Part shown: positions 24,576 through 28,168 of the stretch, piece after piece
How positions within the stretch are numbered: the stretch's first letter is position 1
Layout of the letters: the number at the start of each line of letters is the position of its first letter
NCBI GenBank assembly: GCA_002362155.1
Contig: DETN01000070.1
Span: 1 to 28,168, forward strand
Source: Lachnospiraceae bacterium UBA3287
Lineage (GTDB): Bacteria > Bacillota > Clostridia > Lachnospirales > Lachnospiraceae
DNA length: 28,168 nucleotides
Reading direction: 5' to 3'
Made by a program: the position numbers and the translations under genes
Notes under the pieces: model-generated
Database searches by the model: none
The model's input: only the letters and a program-made list of their open reading frames with translations
What the model was told of the DNA's origin: nothing

Positions 24576-25439
24576 TTATCCCTTGACGCCGCCCAGCGTT
24601 GTTCCGCCCACGATATATCTGGACAGTAAAAGATAAACGATTATGACCGGGAAGATGGAAAAGCCGACTGCCGCATAGACATGGCCCATGTTGAACTTCA
24701 GGAAGTCAGCAGACCGCAGCTGGGCGATCAGGATGGGCAGAGTCTTCATGGTATCCTTGTGCAGGATCAGGGCCGGCGTAAAGTAATTGTTCCAGGAGGA
24801 GACAAAGGTAAAGATGGCCTGTACGGCAATGGCCGGCTTCATCAGGGGAAGCACGATGGTATTAAAGGTGTGGAACTCTCCGGAGCCGTCGATCCTGGCA
24901 GCCTCGACCAGGGAAAGGGGCAGGGTGGACTCCATGTACTGCTTCATGTAGAAATAGGTGACAGGGGCCGCAACGGCAGGAACGATCAGCGGGATGAAGT
25001 TGTTCTCCAGCTTCATTTTTCCCACCAGCTGCAGGAAGCCGAGAGCCGTGACCTGGGTCGGGATCATCATGACCGCCAGAATAAAGGTGGACATGAACTT
25101 TTTCAGTTTAAAATCATAGACATGTATGGCGTAGGCTGTCATGGTCGAAAAATAGGTACACAGGACCGCGCTGCAGCCTGACACGAACATGGAGTTGAGC
25201 ATGCCTCTGACAAAGGGAAGCGTCCCGTACAGTACGCCGTCCTTCATGTTTTCGATCAGATGAGTGGAGGGAACGAAGGTAAAGCCTCTTGCCAGTTCTC
25301 CCTTAGACCTTGTGGCATTGATAAAAAGTATGAAGAACCAGACAATACAGAGAAAGCTCATCAGGATCAGTACCGCATAGGCGATGGCTCTTCTCGCTCC
25401 CACAGGGAGTCCCTTACTTGTTTTGCTGTTTGTATTCAT
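24576..25439 (-). CDS. Sugar ABC transporter permease, MalG/inner-membrane type
   Basis: A 287-aa membrane protein with six predicted helices (first at about residues 18-40: AIAYAVLILMSFLCIVWFF). The EAA loop that contacts the ATPase is at 179-181 (LVEAARIDGSGEFHTF). Together with the MalF-type permease it forms the channel for a carbohydrate taken from the binding protein. Start ATG 25439 follows AAAGGAAA. It is last in the operon, 104 bases after the MalF-type gene, and ends before the bidirectional terminator. No ATP-binding subunit gene is present in the window; carbohydrate ABC systems of Clostridia often share one MsmK-type ATPase encoded elsewhere. The substrate is not evident from sequence. 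Confidence 0.93.
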   Translation of the reverse strand: MNTNSKTSKGLPVGARRAIAYAVLILMSFLCIVWFFILFINATRSKGELARGFTFVPSTHLIENMKDGVLYGTLPFVRGMLNSMFVSGCSAVLCTYFSTMTAYAIHVYDFKLKKFMSTFILAVMMIPTQVTALGFLQLVGKMKLENNFIPLIVPAVAAPVTYFYMKQYMESTLPLSLVEAARIDGSGEFHTFNTIVLPLMKPAIAVQAIFTFVSSWNNYFTPALILHKDTMKTLPILIAQLRSADFLKFNMGHVYAAVGFSIFPVIIVYLLLSRYIVGGTTLGGVKG

Positions 25440-25543
25440 ACCGGATTTCCTTTCCGCATTTTAAGCTGTTGCAGACATGCAGTATCTGAATTCCTCTCTG
25501 CCTGCGGTATTAAAAGTCTGTCCCTGCCTCTGTGCCCTCAGGA

Positions 25544-26452
25544 CTATTCGCTCCTGGTATTGATCCTGAATACGATCAGGGAGAAGATACCGGTAACGAT
25601 AAAGAGAAGGACCGAAAGGGCGCCGCCGAGACCGAAATTCTTGGAGTAAAGGTGTTTGTTCAGATACATGATGAGCGTCATGGAGCTGCGGACAGGATCG
25701 CCGGTTCCGTTGGTCAGGACCTGAGGCACATCGAACATCTGCAGGCCGCCGATCATGGAAGTGATCATCACATAAAGAAGGATCGGCCGAAGCAGCGGAA
25801 GAGTGATCCTGAAAAAGATCTGATTGGCAGTGGCGCCGTCCACCTGGGCCGCTTCATAAAGATTGGGATCGATTCCCATCATGCCGGCCATCAGAAGGAT
25901 GGTGGTATTGCCGAACCACATGATAAAGTTCATGAAGGCCACCAGGCCGCGTACGCTCCAGATATTGGACATGAAGCGGAAGGGCGCCGACAGGATTCCC
26001 GCGCCGATCAGAATGGAGTTGATGGGCCCGCTGTCAGCAAACAGGGCGAAGAAGAGCATGGCAAAAGCAGATGCCATGATCAGGTTGGGCAGATAGATGA
26101 CCGTCTTGAAAAAGCGCTGGAACTTCAGACGCATACTGGGATCGGAGAACCAGGCGCCCAGAAGAAGGGACATCAGGATCTGGGGCACAAATCCCATGAT
26201 CCACATGATGACGGTATTTTTTGTATAGATCAGCAGATCGCCGTTGGTAAAAAGGGTCGCATAGTTCTTTAAGCCTATGAAGTTGGGACCCACCTGTGTC
26301 AGGCCGGCTCTGTAATTTTCGAAGAAGGAATTATATACGGTACTGACCAGCGGAATGAGCTGGAAGACCAGATAGACCGTAACGAAGGGAATCAGAAAGA
26401 TGTATCCCCACTTATTGTAGCTTACGACTTTCCCCCGCTTTGCTTTTCCCAT
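25544..26452 (-). CDS. Sugar ABC transporter permease, MalF type
   Basis: A 302-aa membrane protein with six predicted helices (first at residues 16-34: GYIFLIPFVTVYLVF). The EAA loop is at 200-202 (LYEAAQVDGATANQIFF). It pairs with the MalG-type permease encoded next. The start is ATG 26452, with AGAGG-type ribosome site upstream. It lies 213 bases downstream of the binding-protein gene, a gap with a stable hairpin and a LacI-like operator, so permease level is probably lower and separately controlled. The N-terminus lacks the extra helices of enteric MalF, normal for Gram-positive systems. Confidence 0.93.
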   Translation of the reverse strand: MGKAKRGKVVSYNKWGYIFLIPFVTVYLVFQLIPLVSTVYNSFFENYRAGLTQVGPNFIGLKNYATLFTNGDLLIYTKNTVIMWIMGFVPQILMSLLLGAWFSDPSMRLKFQRFFKTVIYLPNLIMASAFAMLFFALFADSGPINSILIGAGILSAPFRFMSNIWSVRGLVAFMNFIMWFGNTTILLMAGMMGIDPNLYEAAQVDGATANQIFFRITLPLLRPILLYVMITSMIGGLQMFDVPQVLTNGTGDPVRSSMTLIMYLNKHLYSKNFGLGGALSVLLFIVTGIFSLIVFRINTRSE

Positions 26453-26532
26453 TGTTTGCCTCTCATTCCCGGACAGATGCTGGCGGTCTGTCCTTAATGC
26501 CTCTGGTATTTGTCAGTTATGCACAAATTTAC

Positions 26533-26549
26533 TTAAACGTTTTCGTTAA
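26533..26549 (-). promoter_or_regulatory. Possible LacI-family or cre-like operator
   Basis: TTAAACGTTTTCGTTAA contains AACG-TTTT-CGTT, with a central CG step like LacI-type sites. Against the catabolite-repression consensus the core AAACGTTT fits but the outer bases do not. It lies between the hairpin and the MalF-type gene. Confidence 0.3.
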
Positions 26550-26562
26550 AAATGCCTATATA

Positions 26563-26594
26563 TGCCTGCCAGGGCCCGGAGGGCCTGGCAGGCA
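26563..26594 (-). terminator. Hairpin between binding protein and permeases (attenuator)
   Basis: Fourteen paired bases with one bulged G (TGCCTGCCAG..GCCC with GGGC..CTGGCAGGCA). On the minus strand it comes 72 bases after the binding-protein stop codon. A T5 run follows at about 10 bases, so it is an imperfect terminator. Hairpins here commonly let the binding protein be made in excess over the permeases by partial termination and by protecting its mRNA end. Confidence 0.6.
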
Positions 26595-26665
26595 CAGGAT
26601 AGTTTTTGGGATGATGGTCCGCTTTATGACGGATCTTATGTGTCCTGTCCCGGACGGGCAGGCAA

Positions 26666-28057
26666 TTAATAGGTCAGATCGGGATGCTTCACAATGACAG
26701 CCTTGCAGAATGCTTCGTATGCATCTTCAAAGGATTCCTTGCCTTCGAAGTAGTTCTTCATTGCTTTCTGGAATTCTTCTGTGCAGGCCTGATCATATTT
26801 GGTGACAGTGTCCATGGAGATCTTGTCTGCGCCGGCGCAGAACAGAGGAAGTGCATTCTGTCCGCCAAGGACGGCATCGCTGTAGGTTTCGTCCTTTGCC
26901 ATGGCTTCCATAGCAGGCTTGTTGTTAACGAAATCATTGTCCTGCTTTACGATTTCGGTCATGATCTCTTCGTTGCAGGTAAGCTGTCTCATGATGTCGG
27001 CAATCAGGGTAGGGTTATCTGTACCGGCTGCGCCGCAGATCCATGTGCCGCCCCAGTTGAAGGCCTGAGGTCCTTCGGTAGCTGCCCAGCCGCCGGCGTT
27101 GGCGATGGAGCCTTCTGTGTCAGCAGCCATGCAGAAGTCGATCAGCCATGCGGGTCCGAAGTATGCAAAGACTTTTCCTTCGGGATAGAAGCCCTTAGTC
27201 CAGTCTGCTAACCACAGTTCGTTTGTTCCGGCATAACCTGCATCAACGAGAGCCTTGGAATCGTCGACCCACTTTTTGATATTTTCATCCAGGTTGATCT
27301 TGCCGTCCACGACCCAGGGAGTGGTCACGTTGTTGGAATAGACGCGGTAGGTATCATTTACGGAAGAAACGACCTGGTAGCCGGCATCCTTCAGTACCTT
27401 TGCAGAGGCTACGAAAGCATCCCAGTCACTGAACTTTGTCTGGATCTCGGCGGGCTCGTCGGTGCCGAAGACTTCCTTTGCGGCCTCGCGGCTGTAGATC
27501 ATAAGGCCGGGGCAGCCCTGCCAGGAAAGAGCCTTGAGGTTTCCGTCAGAATCGGTTACTACGTCCTGGGTATACTTGTACTGATCAGCCAGGTCCGCAT
27601 CTGTGATGCCCAGATCCTTAACGGGAATAGCAAAGTCGGTGCTCACATATTTAAGAGCATAGTCTGCTTCGATCAGGAAGATGTCGATCTTCTCATCGTC
27701 AGCGGCATCGGCCTGCTTAAGGAGCGTTTCGTCCAGATTGTTCTGATAGGCGTTGTTATCGTTCGGGGTGATGTTAAATACGACTTCGACGTCGCCGATC
27801 TTGCCGTGGGTGGCATCGACATCTTCATATCCCGGATAATGATCTCTCATACGGCGCTTGAATTCATCATTCCAGCAGTAGATGTTGAGTACGGCACCTT
27901 CTGCGCTCTCTTCAGGCGCTGCTTCTTCAACGGTTTCTTCTGCAGCTGCCTCTTCAGCAGGCTTCTCTGCCGGAGCGGAAGAGCCGCCGCCGCATGCTGC
28001 GAGGGTTCCTGCAGCCATAACAGCTGCAAGCAGTACGCTGAGTGTTCTTTTTTTCAT
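26666..28057 (-). CDS. ABC transporter substrate-binding lipoprotein (carbohydrate, family 1 type)
   Basis: A 463-aa membrane-tethered binding protein that would deliver a sugar to the permeases encoded next. Residues 1-21 are a lipoprotein signal with Cys22 in LAAC (MAAGTLAAC). Residues 23 to about 54 are an Ala/Glu-rich linker. The rest is a two-lobe family-1 solute-binding fold: strand 1 LNIYCWNDEF, then IDIFLIEADYALKYV, and the aromatic-rich hinge area (FAYFGPAWLIDF, NWGGTWICGAA) that usually stacks sugars. Start ATG 28057 has GGGAGGA upstream. It is the first gene of the minus-strand operon; its promoter should lie at 28070-28168, where I see an AT-rich stretch but no convincing -35/-10 pair. 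The substrate is not evident; a beta-glucoside used by the convergent GH94 enzyme is a reasonable guess. Confidence 0.92.
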   Translation of the reverse strand: MKKRTLSVLLAAVMAAGTLAACGGGSSAPAEKPAEEAAAEETVEEAAPEESAEGAVLNIYCWNDEFKRRMRDHYPGYEDVDATHGKIGDVEVVFNITPNDNNAYQNNLDETLLKQADAADDEKIDIFLIEADYALKYVSTDFAIPVKDLGITDADLADQYKYTQDVVTDSDGNLKALSWQGCPGLMIYSREAAKEVFGTDEPAEIQTKFSDWDAFVASAKVLKDAGYQVVSSVNDTYRVYSNNVTTPWVVDGKINLDENIKKWVDDSKALVDAGYAGTNELWLADWTKGFYPEGKVFAYFGPAWLIDFCMAADTEGSIANAGGWAATEGPQAFNWGGTWICGAAGTDNPTLIADIMRQLTCNEEIMTEIVKQDNDFVNNKPAMEAMAKDETYSDAVLGGQNALPLFCAGADKISMDTVTKYDQACTEEFQKAMKNYFEGKESFEDAYEAFCKAVIVKHPDLTY

Positions 28058-28168
28058 AATGTCCTCCCATTAATAAAAAAATAAAAAATTAATTGTTTCT
28101 GTTCCTATGCAATGGTGCGGGTATCCGGGATCAGGTGGTCCTATTCAGATCCAGCACCGAATCGCCTT

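Noticed and set aside
25532..27211. Plus-strand open frames of 175-246 codons under the ABC operon
   Set aside because: They are opposite well-supported permease and binding-protein genes and have biased, low-information composition.
28083..28112. TTGCAT as -35 of a promoter for the binding-protein operon
   Set aside because: No acceptable -10 box at 16-18 bp; the region is mostly A/T runs, so any match would be by chance.

Overview
The window looks like a chromosomal segment of a gut-type Lachnospiraceae/Clostridia bacterium. The reasons are strong AGGAGG-type ribosome binding sites, lipoproteins with short acidic Glu/Ala/Thr linkers, a giant CnaB/SpaA-type surface protein, an Old Yellow Enzyme-type flavin reductase with a 4Fe-4S site, a GH94 phosphorylase, and a sugar ABC operon with no ATPase gene of its own. 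I infer this from protein style only; nothing in the window fixes the species.

Layout. (1) 1-1991: one end of an ISAs1-like insertion sequence on the minus strand. It has two overlapping genes, an internal promoter with a dyad in its spacer, and an outer end that forms a perfect 32-bp head-to-head palindrome with a second, orphan copy of that end. (2) 2345-15268: one uninterrupted 12.9-kb gene for a 4307-residue secreted, apparently wall-anchored protein. It carries four successive tandem families: 11 CnaB-like units, 8 FTVTL units, 2 FctA-like units and 6 SpaA-like units. Its C-terminus lacks a recognisable LPXTG. (3) 15305-17612: a terminator, a small lipoprotein gene with its own promoter and terminator, and an unrecognised 318-aa protein behind a hairpin-rich leader. 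(4) 17893-24348: a plus-strand run of four genes: OYE/BaiCD-type oxidoreductase, a cysteine-rich Fe-S protein, an HD-domain protein and a GH94 phosphorylase. It ends at a strong bidirectional terminator. (5) 24576-28057: a convergent minus-strand ABC operon of substrate-binding lipoprotein, MalF-type permease and MalG-type permease, with a hairpin between the binding protein and the permeases.

How the parts may work together. The giant protein, and possibly the neighbouring lipoprotein, act at the cell surface. The ABC transporter plausibly imports an oligosaccharide that the GH94 enzyme cleaves with phosphate, but the two units are convergent and the pairing is inferred. The OYE enzyme and the Fe-S protein look like partners in an anaerobic reduction of an unsaturated substrate. 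The substrate cannot be read from sequence. That cluster, the giant mosaic adhesin and the head-to-head IS ends are the parts most worth following up.
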